64,000 nt of DNA from Jeotgalibacillus campisalis (GCF_000829515.1 NZ_JXRR01000015.1:62001-126000), one strand, 5' to 3'; positions 39,026-48,170 are shown, counted from the stretch's first letter. Program-made: numbers and translations. The notes: generated from the letters alone by a model not told the origin.

Positions 39026-40033
39026 TTATTCTTGGATCTCGTCAACCTTAACAATTGCTTTTCCGAGATTTGCACCTTTAAATAAGTCAAGGAAGGCATC
39101 AATCGTATGGTCAAAGCCTTCTGTTACCGTTTCTTCGTATTTTAGCTTGCCTTCGCTCAGCCAGCCTGCAAGTTCTTTTGCACCTTCTCCAAATCGGGAA
39201 GAATAGTTGCCAACTGTAAAGCCCTGCATAAGTGAGCTTGTTTTAATTAAATGACCCTGAACACGGGGTCCCAGGTCCTGGTCAACATTATTGTAAGAAG
39301 AAATGGCTCCGCAAACAGGAATACGTGCGAAATTATTTAAAAGCGGGAAAACCGCATCTCCAATTTCTCCGCCTACGTTTTCAAAGTAAACATCAATGCC
39401 ATTTGGACAAGCCTCTTCAAGCGCTTTTGGGACATCTTGTGTTTTGTAGTTAATGGCAGCATCAAAGCCAAGTTCGTCTTTCAGATAGCTGATTTTTTCA
39501 TCAGAACCAGCGATCCCTACAACTCGTGCGCCTTTAATTTTTGCGATTTGTCCGACAACCGATCCAACAGCCCCGGCAGCCCCGGATACAACAACTGTTT
39601 CACCTTCTTGAGGTTTACCAATCTCAAGAAGCCCAAAATAAGCCGTCAAACCCGTCATGCCGAGAACGCTTAAATAAGCTGATGCAGGCGCCTGATGGTG
39701 ATCTACTTTACGGATGGCATCTTCTTTTACAACAGAGTATTCCTGCCAGCCAAGAGCTCCCAATACAACATCGCCTTTTGAAAAACGGTCTGATTTGGAT
39801 TCTTCAACTTGTCCAATGACTGCACTTGAGATTACTTCATCCAGTTTAAATGGTTCAACATATGATTTTCCTTCATTCATTCTGCCGCGCAGATAAGGAT
39901 CTACTGAAATATATTTTGTGCGGATCAGAACTTCTCCTTGTTCAGGAGAATCAATTGGTGCTTCAACTACTTTAAAATCATCGTGTGTAGGTGTTCCTTT
40001 TGGACGGTTAATTAAATGAATTTTCTTTTGCAT
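39026..40033 (-). CDS. NADPH-dependent MDR oxidoreductase (YfmJ/CurA-like)
   Basis: About 335 residues, a medium-chain reductase of the zinc-independent double-bond (enone) reductase class. SVDPYLRGRMNEG is the family signature, VVSGAAGAVGSVVGQIAK binds NADPH, and FENVGGEIGDAVFPLLN is typical of prostaglandin-reductase/CurA/YfmJ relatives. ATG 40033 (MQKKIHLINRP) has GGAGGG at a normal distance; the 54-residue in-frame extension reaches into a terminator and is not coding. The physiological substrate is unknown. Confidence 0.85.
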   Translation of the reverse strand: MQKKIHLINRPKGTPTHDDFKVVEAPIDSPEQGEVLIRTKYISVDPYLRGRMNEGKSYVEPFKLDEVISSAVIGQVEESKSDRFSKGDVVLGALGWQEYSVVKEDAIRKVDHHQAPASAYLSVLGMTGLTAYFGLLEIGKPQEGETVVVSGAAGAVGSVVGQIAKIKGARVVGIAGSDEKISYLKDELGFDAAINYKTQDVPKALEEACPNGIDVYFENVGGEIGDAVFPLLNNFARIPVCGAISSYNNVDQDLGPRVQGHLIKTSSLMQGFTVGNYSSRFGEGAKELAGWLSEGKLKYEETVTEGFDHTIDAFLDLFKGANLGKAIVKVDEIQE

Positions 40034-40178
40034 TGTCTTATCCCTCCAGGATTGATTTATGTTTTCAACCCACACTTTACCCCAATTGAACAGTTTATTA
40101 AAATAATTTGCCTGATAAAAATGAATTTGTAATTCGTTAGTAAACGCTTGTTCAGTTGAAGGCAACGGACACATGCAT

Positions 40179-40218
40179 AAAAAAGCCAGCCCCATTTTTA
40201 GTTGAGGCTGACTTTTTT
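40179..40218. terminator. Terminator-like hairpin, bidirectional
   Basis: AAAAAGCCAGCC pairs with GGCTGACTTTTT with one mismatch. It sits between the oxidoreductase gene and the small gene at 40222, ending the latter. Confidence 0.75.
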
Positions 40219-40221
40219 ATC

Positions 40222-40401
40222 TTACTTATTCTTTTTCATTTTGACCTTATTGATCTCACGCTTTGAAATGATGTCACCATGTGCAGCAAGTTCACGCGCA
40301 AATTCTTCGCTTACATTTTTCGGATCAATTTTCATTCCTTTTGGCGTTTGAGGAAGAGATTTTTTATTTTTTGACGGTGTTTGATGATTAGAACGGCTCA
40401 T
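40222..40401 (-). CDS. Small basic YfhD-like protein (59 aa)
   Basis: ATG 40401 follows GGAGG by seven T. The product starts MSRSNHQTPSKNKKSLPQTP and ends KVKMKKNK. The phrase SLPQTPKGMKID resembles the small YfhD proteins of Bacillus (LSQTPKN type), and the middle is an amphipathic helix (SEEFARELAAHGD). The function of that family is unknown. The hairpin directly after the stop supports expression. Confidence 0.6.
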   Translation of the reverse strand: MSRSNHQTPSKNKKSLPQTPKGMKIDPKNVSEEFARELAAHGDIISKREINKVKMKKNK

Positions 40402-40550
40402 AAAAAAACCTCCTTCAGATCATTAAGGTACATCACTAGTATGAGTAAAATCCGCTATTTTATTTGCGGTTTTTGTTCTTTGTTTGTGCATAAAAATGTG
40501 CTGGAAAAGCCATAGTACTGCAATAGGAACATTAAGTGGAGGGATTACTT

Positions 40551-40811
40551 ATGGAAAAGCATTCAGACGTAAGCTGGAAAGAAGATCAGGTAATGGTTCA
40601 GCTTCATCATTCAGTGGACCATGCTGCAGAAGCTGTGGGGCAGGCTTATACAAACCCTACAAAAGAACGGATTAATGATGCCTTCGAAAAAATTGAAAAA
40701 GCAGAACGCAGCTGCAAAAACGCGATTGAATCAAGAGGAAGCAGTGAGCCGGTACTTGAACTGCAAACAAAGCTTGCAAAAAGCAAAGATGAGCTAAACC
40801 AGTTGCATTAA
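40551..40811 (+). CDS. Small hypothetical helical protein (86 aa)
   Basis: ATG 40551 is preceded by GGAGGG. The product (MEKHSDVSWKEDQVMVQLHH...) is predicted all-helical and charged, with AERSCKNAIESRG and a C-terminal heptad-like helix LELQTKLAKSKDELNQL. No signal or membrane segment. Not recognised as a named family. A terminator hairpin follows at 40831. Confidence 0.6.
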   Translation: MEKHSDVSWKEDQVMVQLHHSVDHAAEAVGQAYTNPTKERINDAFEKIEKAERSCKNAIESRGSSEPVLELQTKLAKSKDELNQLH

Positions 40812-40830
40812 TTATGGCAATAAAGTAATT

Positions 40831-40860
40831 CAGCTCATGCGTTGGCAATGGGCTGTTTTT
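40831..40860 (+). terminator. Terminator after the 86-aa gene
   Basis: CAGCTCAT pairs with ATGGGCTG (one G-U) with T-run 40856-40860. Confidence 0.75.
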
Positions 40861-40884
40861 AAATGGAGCGGAGGATATGCACGT

Positions 40885-42153
40885 ATGTCTCTAGCTAAAT
40901 TATTGATCACAAAGAAAGAAAAGGAATTAATTAAACAATGGTCATTTCAGATCAAAGCAGGAATAAAGCCTCTTTCATTAAAAGAGAAGGGCATCGTTGA
41001 AGAAATAAATCACAAAGTCGATCTGCTGAATCTTAATAATCTCACCAGAACGAAAGCGTATTTTGAATTTTATTCTAATCATCCAGAAGTTCATTGGGCA
41101 TTGCTTGCGCATTTAGTCTCAAGAAACGGCGGTTGGAATATGACGGACTTGAAGGGAAGCCTCCTTGAGAATATTTTCACAACTCATCCGCGGAAAGATT
41201 TTTTTATGTTTCTTGAAAAAGCCAATGCATTCATTTTTCACGATGCCTTTCCACAGCTACTGTTATATGAGAAAAGCATGGAAGCAAAAATAAATTATAT
41301 GCATCTGCTTCCTCAATTTGGTGTATCCGCGTTTATGGAGCCTGTTTGGCAATCATTTTTGCAAAGTGCTAATTCAAAGCTTCTGACGATTGCTTTAATA
41401 ATAAATGAACAACATTACATTGAATCGCGCCTGATATCCAACCCTTACTACCGTACACATGTGTACGCTTCTTCAATTTTTAAACTTCAGGAGTTTTTTC
41501 ATTTAAATCATGTAATATTTCCTTATCAGGAAGAGAATCGCATGAAAGTAATCGGTTTGAATGTCAGTCATTTTGCTCCATTAGAACAAAGAATTGAACT
41601 AGGAAAAAAATTGTATGGCATGCTGTATAATTCTCCATATCGATTGAAAACCATTTTTCTATTTGCCGCAAATCATCCCCACACAGGATCCAGAGCAGAC
41701 TATTGGCCGGAACTATTTTCTATAGAGCGTAATCGAGGTGTATGGAGTCCGCAGCTTCAAGCGGTTTGGGAAAATTGTGAACATGCGTATACGAATGAAG
41801 ATTGGTACCATTCAAGTGAGACATTACCCTATTTTAATGAAGCAGCACTGCCTAAAAAGGATGATATTACAAGGCAATATGCCAATACACTTGCAGTTGT
41901 TCGAACGGGGGCATTTCTGCTAAATAAATTTAAGCGCGGCGGTCATACTAAAGAAAGCAAAGGAGTGAAAAATATGGGGCAAAATCATCAATTTAAGCCA
42001 GGCCAAAAAGCGCCAAACAATGGATACTATGTTGAGATTGGCGAAACAGGCAGTACTGTCAATGATCCGAACCAAATTAAGCTTAAAGCAGGAGATGAAT
42101 TTCCAGATACAAAAAATCAAAATCGTGTTTGGATGCCAAAACGCAAGCCGTAA
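40885..42153 (+). CDS. DUF2515 (YppC-like) protein fused in frame to a YjzC-like segment
   Basis: 422 residues if read through. The first 363 match the DUF2515/YppC type (HPEVHWALLAHLVSRNGGWN, FIFHDAFPQLLLYEKS, HTGSRADYWPELFS), a family of unknown function. The last 59 residues are a full YjzC homologue starting at an internal ATG with its own SD. No stop codon separates the two. ATG 40885 is chosen with GCGGAGGA 9 bases upstream; the longer in-frame start lies inside the previous terminator. Whether the fusion protein is made, or only mostly terminated/reinitiated products, cannot be told. Confidence 0.8.
   Translation: MSLAKLLITKKEKELIKQWSFQIKAGIKPLSLKEKGIVEEINHKVDLLNLNNLTRTKAYFEFYSNHPEVHWALLAHLVSRNGGWNMTDLKGSLLENIFTTHPRKDFFMFLEKANAFIFHDAFPQLLLYEKSMEAKINYMHLLPQFGVSAFMEPVWQSFLQSANSKLLTIALIINEQHYIESRLISNPYYRTHVYASSIFKLQEFFHLNHVIFPYQEENRMKVIGLNVSHFAPLEQRIELGKKLYGMLYNSPYRLKTIFLFAANHPHTGSRADYWPELFSIERNRGVWSPQLQAVWENCEHAYTNEDWYHSSETLPYFNEAALPKKDDITRQYANTLAVVRTGAFLLNKFKRGGHTKESKGVKNMGQNHQFKPGQKAPNNGYYVEIGETGSTVNDPNQIKLKAGDEFPDTKNQNRVWMPKRKP
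41974..42153 (+). CDS. yjzC: YjzC-family protein (59 aa), nested in frame
   Basis: ATG 41974 follows AAAGGAG with 8-base spacing. The protein MGQNHQFKPGQKAPNNG...VEIGETGS...PKRKP matches YjzC of Bacillus over its full usual length of 59 residues. It shares frame and stop with the upstream DUF2515 gene, apparently because that gene has lost its stop codon. Function unknown. Confidence 0.75.
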   Translation: MGQNHQFKPGQKAPNNGYYVEIGETGSTVNDPNQIKLKAGDEFPDTKNQNRVWMPKRKP

Positions 42154-42159
42154 ACAAGT

Positions 42160-42193
42160 ACCAGGTCAAGAGATTCTCTTGACCTGGTTTTTT
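42160..42193 (+). terminator. Terminator after DUF2515-yjzC
   Basis: A 13-bp stem (ACCAGGTCAAGAG with CTCTTGACCTGGT, 42160-42188) and T-run. The following 42194-42437 shows no gene. Confidence 0.9.
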
Positions 42194-42437
42194 GTCATCA
42201 AAACTTTACATTTGTTAACCACACAAAGGTTTCTTAAAACTTGCTATAGTTGAAAACGAGATTAATGCATGTTTTATCCTGCGTGGATGGAAAAAGAAGT
42301 AGTTATAAGAGGTAAGAAATGCAGGCATAATTTCTCCTCCCTCCCGTAAACTTGTAAATGTCTGTTTGCTTTTGTTTTGCTTCGCAAGGAAGCGGGTAGA
42401 GGTAATACAGTATTTATCAAAAATGGGGGCTGAGTCA

Positions 42438-43172
42438 ATGATCGCAACAAGTTCAAAACTGTTGACAAAAGAACAAATGGAACAGCATGAAAATCTGCCT
42501 GAATGGCTGGTGAAAGAATATAAAACATTTGAGGATACCGTAACGGATGCTACGTTTCCTTGCTACTTTGGCATGAAGGGCCAGAAAAAAGGCGAGCTTC
42601 GCTATGCTTACGTATCTAGAGAAGACTGGTCTAATCTGCCGGTCGCGCTGGATGAATTTTTGGCATTATTTAATGAAGCGACGAAAATTAAGCACGGATT
42701 TTTCGTTTTTGTTGAACCTTTCGAAGAAGAAGGCGAACTAGATAAATATAAACAGCAGTTCTGGGATATTCTTCAGTATCTTCATGAGCAGGATGAAGTT
42801 GAATGGCCTGAGGACCATCCAAAGGATCCCGACCATTTTTTGTGGGATTTTCATTTTAAAGGGGAACCGATTTTTGTCTTTGGAAATGCTCCGGCATATA
42901 AGCAGCGCAAAACCCGGAACCTTGGAAACGGTCTTGTACTCGGTTTCCAGCCCCGTGCTATTTTCCAGGGACTTGAAGGAACAGAAAAAGGCGGAATTAT
43001 GTCCCGTGAAAAAGTGCGTGAACGGGTGGAAGAGTGGGATCAGCTTCCAAAACATCCGGACATCAGCCATTACGGCGATCCGGAACATAATGAGTGGAAG
43101 CAGTTTTTTATCGGTGACGACATCGAACCGATTAAAGGCAAGTGCCCCTTTATGCATAAAGACTTAAAATAA
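42438..43172 (+). CDS. YqcI/YcgG-family protein
   Basis: About 244 residues. Hallmarks of the family: TFPCYFGMKGQKKGELRYAY near the N-terminus, FVEPFEEEG in the middle, a GNAPAYKQRKTRNLGNGLVL motif and the C-terminal CPFMHK. It is related to proteins found near heme or guanitoxin-type oxygenases; some YqcI/YcgG relatives are heme-dependent enzymes, but this one's reaction is unknown. ATG 42438 has GGGGGC/TGAG upstream; ATG 42423 is a possible alternative. Confidence 0.75.
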   Translation: MIATSSKLLTKEQMEQHENLPEWLVKEYKTFEDTVTDATFPCYFGMKGQKKGELRYAYVSREDWSNLPVALDEFLALFNEATKIKHGFFVFVEPFEEEGELDKYKQQFWDILQYLHEQDEVEWPEDHPKDPDHFLWDFHFKGEPIFVFGNAPAYKQRKTRNLGNGLVLGFQPRAIFQGLEGTEKGGIMSREKVRERVEEWDQLPKHPDISHYGDPEHNEWKQFFIGDDIEPIKGKCPFMHKDLK

Positions 43173-43197
43173 AAAACCGCCAGTTAGGCGGTTTTTT
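43171..43197. terminator. Bidirectional terminator
   Basis: AAAAAACCGCC/GGCGGTTTTTT, an 11-bp stem with a 5-base loop, between convergent genes. Confidence 0.95.
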
Positions 43198-43198
43198 C

Positions 43199-43492
43199 TT
43201 ATGCTTCTTCAGGCAGATTGGATAAACAGAACGATTCAATGGCTGCGTACTCATCGTCCTCAAGCTCAAAGTCCATCGGCTGAGAGGTGGCTTTATCCAT
43301 TAAATCATATTTTACAATTCCTCTATTGCCATCTTCTACACGGAAAATGACTTTAACGGAGACACCTGTTTCTGTGTATAATTCATCGTCTTCCGGAACA
43401 TCCAGTTCCAGCATGTATTCATAACGGTCTCCTGTTAAGATACCAAAAGGATCATTAATTTTTTCTACTGTAAATTCTGTGATTTTAATCAT
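43199..43492 (-). CDS. Small hypothetical protein, possibly DUF6509 (97 aa)
   Basis: An acidic soluble protein starting MIKITEFTVEKINDPFGILT, then a beta-rich part (VSVKVIFRVEDGNRGIVKYD) and an acidic helix at the C-terminus. SD GAAAGGATG precedes ATG 43492. The resemblance to DUF6509 proteins of Bacillus is from memory and tentative. It appears monocistronic. Confidence 0.6.
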   Translation of the reverse strand: MIKITEFTVEKINDPFGILTGDRYEYMLELDVPEDDELYTETGVSVKVIFRVEDGNRGIVKYDLMDKATSQPMDFELEDDEYAAIESFCLSNLPEEA

Positions 43493-43591
43493 ATTATCAT
43501 CCTTTCTCTTTATCTGCTCTTCTTATTATACAGAAAAAAAGGGAGATTGTATTCCTTTTGGTTAAGTATGGAGGAGACTTGGGACAATTGT

Positions 43592-43617
43592 GTTTCATGG
43601 ATGGTGCATAAGGGAAA
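43592..43617 (+). promoter_or_regulatory. Candidate SigB promoter for the PfpI gene
   Basis: GTTTCA (43592-43597), 14-base spacer, GGGAAA (43612-43617). YfkM/YraA-type genes are general-stress genes in B. subtilis. Confidence 0.5.
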
Positions 43618-43646
43618 GATACACATACCATATGGAGGTGCTTTAA

Positions 43647-44171
43647 ATGAGACTGCAAGGAAAAAAAGTGATTGCTTTAGTCAGCCCGGATTTTGAAGAT
43701 CTGGAGCTATGGTATCCGGTTATGCGTCTTCGGGAAGAAGGGGCCGCGGTACATTTAGTTGGAGAAAACAAGGAAGAAAACTATATAGGCAAGTACGGCG
43801 TACCGGCTCAATCTGAGTATTCCTTTAAGGAAATTGATCCGTCCGATTATGACGCCATTTTAGTTCCCGGGGGATGGGCTCCGGATAAACTGAGAAGATA
43901 TCCTGAAGTGCTGGAAATGGTCCGGCATATGGACAAGCACCAAAAACCAATCGGGCAAATTTGCCATGCTGGCTGGGTCCTGATTTCTGCTGGAATTTTA
44001 CAAGGAAAGCAAGTAACCAGTACACCAGGTATTAAAGATGACATGGTAAATGCAGGAGCAGTCTGGCACGATGAAGCAGTTGTTCGGGACGGTCATATTA
44101 TCTCAAGCAGACGCCCGCCGGATCTGCCGGAATACGGCAAGGCTTTCGCGGACGTTCTGGCTGAAAAGTAA
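43647..44171 (+). CDS. DJ-1/PfpI-family protein (general stress protein 18-like)
   Basis: 174 residues with a glutamine-amidotransferase-like fold. Nucleophile Cys lies in the elbow GQICHAGWVLISAG, and ILVPGGWAPDKLR holds the preceding loop. RRPPDLPEYGKAF at the end is typical of the PfpI/YfkM/YraA branch, proposed as peptidases or deglycases of glycated protein. SD GGAGGTG precedes ATG 43647. The SigB-like promoter upstream fits a stress role. Confidence 0.85.
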   Translation: MRLQGKKVIALVSPDFEDLELWYPVMRLREEGAAVHLVGENKEENYIGKYGVPAQSEYSFKEIDPSDYDAILVPGGWAPDKLRRYPEVLEMVRHMDKHQKPIGQICHAGWVLISAGILQGKQVTSTPGIKDDMVNAGAVWHDEAVVRDGHIISSRRPPDLPEYGKAFADVLAEK

Positions 44172-44279
44172 GAATGACGGCATATCACATCTGCCGGATT
44201 TAAATCATATACACTGTGAAGAGGCTAGGGCAGAACTGTGAAAGATGTTTAAATTGAGGTCTTATATATAGTAAGTATG

Positions 44280-44411
44280 AGGTGAACGGAGCGGAAGGTG
44301 GCGACTCCTGCAGGATGTGACGGCAAGCTGAGACCCCGCAAGGCAAAGCCTGGAGGAGGCTCAAGCGCCGTCCCTGCGGAAAGCGGCCGCCTGAAGCGCA
44401 GTGAACCGGTT
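44280..44411. repeat. Dispersed palindromic repeat R2
   Basis: Begins AGGTGAACGGAGCGGAAGG and ends GCAGTGAACCGG. Interior arms include CCTGGAGGAGGCTCAAGCG. This class of GC-rich intergenic palindromes is common in Bacillaceae genomes. With the following hairpin it fills the gap 44172-44605. Confidence 0.7.
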
Positions 44412-44414
44412 TGA

Positions 44415-44456
44415 AGAGGTTGAGACATATTTTGTCCCAGCCTCTTTTTTAATGAT
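44415..44456 (+). terminator. Terminator-like hairpin attached to R2
   Basis: GAGGTTGAGACA pairs with TGTCCCAGCCTC (two mismatches), then TTTTTT. The same GAGACA/TGTCCCA hairpin borders repeat R3 at 52505. Confidence 0.75.
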
Positions 44457-44605
44457 AAGAATGAAAAATGAATGACATATGCAGCGGCTCTGTCCTACTC
44501 AATTTGAGAAAATTGTGATAAAGTTTTTAAAAGACTATTTCGAGTATCAAAGAAAAACAGGCTGCTTTTAAATGAGGCGCGATTGTTTGACTGGAGGAAC
44601 ACAGA

Positions 44606-46345
44606 ATGAAACGGATTTTTCCTTTTTTAACACCCTACCGAATCGCGATCATCATTGCGCTCTCCCTTATGCTGATGGAGCTTGTAGTAGAGCTGATTCA
44701 GCCTTTGCTGATTGCCAGGATTATTGATGACGGAATCCTCGAGCAGGATGTTTCGGTTGTAATTCTTTGGGGAAGCGTGCTGATTGGCTGTTCACTTTTA
44801 GCCTTTGCAGCAGGTGTAACGAATTCCTTTTATTCGTCTCACGTTAGCCAAAGTTTTGGATTTGACGTAAGGGAAGCGCTATATGACAAGGTTCAGTCAT
44901 TTTCATTTACCAACTTTAGCAAAACCCCTACTTCATCTCTGATCACTAGACTCACAAATGATGTGACTATGCTGCAAAATACGGTTTTTATGAGTCTGCG
45001 GATTATGATGCGTGCACCGCTCTTAGTAATCGGAAGCGTCATTATGGCTCTTTTTGTCAATTGGCGGCTCGCGCTGATTTTAGTTGTAGCTGTTCCGGTT
45101 CTTGTCGCGTTTTTATTATTTATCATGCGTAGAGCGGGCGGACTTTTTAAACTTGTTCAGGAACGGGTGGATCATGTAAATAATGTCATGCAGGAGAATC
45201 TTGCAGGCATTCGTCTGATTAAAGCGTTCTTAAGAGCGCAGCATGAAATCAAGCGGTTTAAACAATCAAGTGAAGTATTGATGGAAAATACAGTCAAGGC
45301 ACTCCGGCTGGTGGAAGTGACCATGCCCATCATTCTCCTTGTCATGAATGCAGGGATTCTAGTGATTTTGTGGTACGGCAGTGTTGAAGTGACTACGAAT
45401 CGGGCGAGTGTAGGGGATGTGGTAGCCGTCGTCAATTATGCAACGCGGATGACAGGCGCTTTATCCATCGTAACGATGATCATTATGGTGTTTTCACGTG
45501 CAAAAGCTTCCAGCAACCGAATAGGGGAAGTACTTGAAACGGAAGTGGACTTAATGGATAAAGAAGCAAGTGAAACGCATGTCATTCAAAATGGAAGCAT
45601 TGAATTTGATAACGTTACGTTTGTTTATCCTGAAACAACTGTAGAAGTTTTGCGCAGCCTCTCCTTTTCAATAGAAGGAGGAAAACGGGTTTCCATTGTA
45701 GGGGCTACAGGCTCAGGAAAATCAACGCTTTTTCAACTGATTCCAAGACTGTATGATCTAACAGGTGGAGAAATCCGTATCGACAAGAAAGACATTACCT
45801 CCTTTAAACTGGAAAACCTGCGGCAGCAAATCGGTTTCGTTCCTCAAGAGGCCATGCTGTTCACCGGCACAGTAAGGGACAACATTGCATGGGGAGATCA
45901 GGACGCAAGCTTTGAGGAGATTCAGGAGGCATGCAAACGAGCTCAAATACACGACACAATTATAAACTTGCCTAAGCAGTATGATACACAGCTCGGCCAA
46001 AAAGGGGTCAATCTGTCAGGTGGTCAAAAGCAGCGATTGTCCATTGCAAGAGCCTTAGTGCGAAAACCAGCAATCTTATTAATGGACGACAGCACAAGCG
46101 CACTCGATATGAAGACGGAATCAGATCTGCTTGAATCACTAAATGACCTCTCCTGCACCACGATTATGATTACGCAAAAAATCAGTACCACAATGGCCTC
46201 AGATCTTATTCTCCTCCTTGATGAAGGAGAACTTTTGGCTATGGGTACGCATAAAGAGCTTCTCAAACGATCTCCGCTGTATATGAAAATTGTAGAATCA
46301 CAGATCGGAAAGGAGGCGCTTACCCTTGCTCAAAGAAGTCATTAG
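44606..46345 (+). CDS. ABC exporter half, YfiB-like (degenerate catalytic site subunit)
   Basis: 579 residues: six hydrophobic segments (about 15-290), then the ATPase domain. Walker A VGATGSGKST, signature NLSGGQKQRLS (canonical), Walker B LLMDDSTSALD with Asp in place of the catalytic Glu, and H-loop ITQKIST with Gln instead of His. With the next gene it forms a heterodimeric exporter of the YfiBC/BmrCD class, used for drugs or lipophilic compounds. Its defects place it as the subunit whose own site does not hydrolyse ATP. The two genes overlap by 20 bases. Confidence 0.9.
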   Translation: MKRIFPFLTPYRIAIIIALSLMLMELVVELIQPLLIARIIDDGILEQDVSVVILWGSVLIGCSLLAFAAGVTNSFYSSHVSQSFGFDVREALYDKVQSFSFTNFSKTPTSSLITRLTNDVTMLQNTVFMSLRIMMRAPLLVIGSVIMALFVNWRLALILVVAVPVLVAFLLFIMRRAGGLFKLVQERVDHVNNVMQENLAGIRLIKAFLRAQHEIKRFKQSSEVLMENTVKALRLVEVTMPIILLVMNAGILVILWYGSVEVTTNRASVGDVVAVVNYATRMTGALSIVTMIIMVFSRAKASSNRIGEVLETEVDLMDKEASETHVIQNGSIEFDNVTFVYPETTVEVLRSLSFSIEGGKRVSIVGATGSGKSTLFQLIPRLYDLTGGEIRIDKKDITSFKLENLRQQIGFVPQEAMLFTGTVRDNIAWGDQDASFEEIQEACKRAQIHDTIINLPKQYDTQLGQKGVNLSGGQKQRLSIARALVRKPAILLMDDSTSALDMKTESDLLESLNDLSCTTIMITQKISTTMASDLILLLDEGELLAMGTHKELLKRSPLYMKIVESQIGKEALTLAQRSH

Positions 46346-48170
46346 GCCTTTTCAATATAAAAAAAGATCATTCGCTGAAATCGATCAATCCAATCGGAGT
46401 GAACATGATAAGAAAAAGGCTCAGGATCCGGCGGGTACCTTAAAGAAAATTTGGTATTATCTCGCGATGAATAAGGGGAAGCTCTTTCTTGTCATTTTAA
46501 TGGTCGTAATCAGCTCTGCGATGGCGCTTCTTGGCCCTTTCTTAGTCGGTATGGGAATAGATGACTATATCGTTAATCAGGATGCGGACGGTCTCGTTCA
46601 GCTGTTATGGGTGTTGGGTATTATTTATATTGTGCACTCTTTATCCTCCTGGTTTCAGGCGATGTGGATGGTCAGGATCGCTCAAAATACCGTATTCACC
46701 ATGCGAACCAGATTGTTTAATCATTTGCATAAGCTCCCGATTCCCTTTTTTGATAAGCGTCAGCACGGGGAATTAATGAGCCGGGTAACAAACGATATGG
46801 AGAATGTCAGTTCTACATTAAACAGCTCGGTCATTCAAATTGTATCAAGTTTGTTAACGCTGATTGGGACGGCCTCGGTCATGCTCTATTTAAGTCCTCT
46901 CCTTACGTTAATAACCCTGCTGGTCATTCCAGCCATGTACTTCGGGTTAAAATGGATCACAAAAAGAACCGGGAGATTGTTTAAGGAGCAGCAGCGAAAC
47001 TTAGGTGATTTAAATGGATATATTCAAGAGACGTTGTCCGGACAGCGAATTATCAAAACGTTTTCCCAGGAAAAAAAGGTCATTCATCAATTTAAAGAAA
47101 AAAATGAAGGACTTCTTCTGGCTGGATTCTGGGCACAGACATTTTCAGGCTTTATTCCTAAGCTTATGAACTTCTTAAACAATTTAAGCTTTGCCATTAT
47201 CGCATTGATAGGGGGACTTTTAGTCCTAAATGGGGACGAGGTTGTGACCATTGGTGTAATCGTTATTTTTGTTGAGTACTCCCGCCAATTTACCCGTCCG
47301 TTAAATGATCTTGCGAACCAATTTAACACGCTGTTATCCGCTATTGCAGGAGCTGAGCGGGTGTTTGATATAATGACTGAAGAGGAAGAACGCAAAGATG
47401 AAACGGAAGCCATTCAACTGGATGATCTTAAAGGTGAGGTCGTGTTTTCTCATGTTTCCTTTGCTTATGAAAAAGACGAAGATACACTTACGGATATATC
47501 TTTTCACGTATCCCCTGGTCAAACGATCGCATTTGTAGGACCAACAGGAGCGGGCAAGACCACGATGATTAATTTACTTTCCCGTTTTTACGACGTGAAC
47601 GAAGGTGTCATTTCAATGGATGGAAAAGATATTACGACGATTCAGCGTTCTTCGCTTAGAAGTCACATGGCATTTGTTCTCCAGGATTCATTTCTATTCG
47701 AAGGGACCATAAGAGAAAACATTCGTTACGGCCGCTTAACCGCTACAGATCAGGAAGTTGAAAAAGCAGCTGAGCTTGCGAATGCGGCTTCATTTATTCG
47801 TAAAATGCCGAAGAAATTTGATACATTGATACAGGTTGACGGGCAGGGGATCAGTCAGGGGCAAAAACAGCTGCTTTCTATTGCAAGAGCTATATTGGCT
47901 GATCCGAAAATTCTTGTCCTGGATGAAGCAACAAGCAGCATCGATACCATTACAGAAATTAAAATTCAAGAAGCTCTTCAACGGCTGATGAAAGGACGAA
48001 CCAGCTTTGTTATTGCCCACAGGCTTAACACAATCCAAAATGCAGATCAAATACTGGTGCTGCAAAATGGCAAGCTGATTGAACAAGGTGACCACGAAAG
48101 CCTGATCAGTCAAAAAGGTTTTTATGCCGATCTGCACAACAGTCAGCTGAGAGAAAAAATGATCCTGTAA
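46326..48170 (+). CDS. ABC exporter half, YfiC-like (catalytic subunit)
   Basis: 614 residues; the membrane part is preceded by a basic N-terminal extension of about 45 residues. Walker A VGPTGAGKTT, Walker B ILVLDEATSSID (intact Glu) and H-loop FVIAHRLNT are normal, while the signature is ISQGQKQLLS rather than SGGQ. Combined with the other subunit this gives one competent and one degenerate ATP site. Start TTG 46326 with the strong SD AAAGGAGG 8 bases upstream, inside the end of the partner gene. Confidence 0.9.
   Translation: MLKEVIRPFQYKKRSFAEIDQSNRSEHDKKKAQDPAGTLKKIWYYLAMNKGKLFLVILMVVISSAMALLGPFLVGMGIDDYIVNQDADGLVQLLWVLGIIYIVHSLSSWFQAMWMVRIAQNTVFTMRTRLFNHLHKLPIPFFDKRQHGELMSRVTNDMENVSSTLNSSVIQIVSSLLTLIGTASVMLYLSPLLTLITLLVIPAMYFGLKWITKRTGRLFKEQQRNLGDLNGYIQETLSGQRIIKTFSQEKKVIHQFKEKNEGLLLAGFWAQTFSGFIPKLMNFLNNLSFAIIALIGGLLVLNGDEVVTIGVIVIFVEYSRQFTRPLNDLANQFNTLLSAIAGAERVFDIMTEEEERKDETEAIQLDDLKGEVVFSHVSFAYEKDEDTLTDISFHVSPGQTIAFVGPTGAGKTTMINLLSRFYDVNEGVISMDGKDITTIQRSSLRSHMAFVLQDSFLFEGTIRENIRYGRLTATDQEVEKAAELANAASFIRKMPKKFDTLIQVDGQGISQGQKQLLSIARAILADPKILVLDEATSSIDTITEIKIQEALQRLMKGRTSFVIAHRLNTIQNADQILVLQNGKLIEQGDHESLISQKGFYADLHNSQLREKMIL

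Noticed and set aside
43575-43600. Resemblance of CTTGGGACAATTGTGTTTCA to the hairpin end of repeats R2/R3
   Set aside because: Only about 16 of 20 bases match, it lacks the pairing arm, and it overlaps a plausible SigB promoter, so it may be chance.
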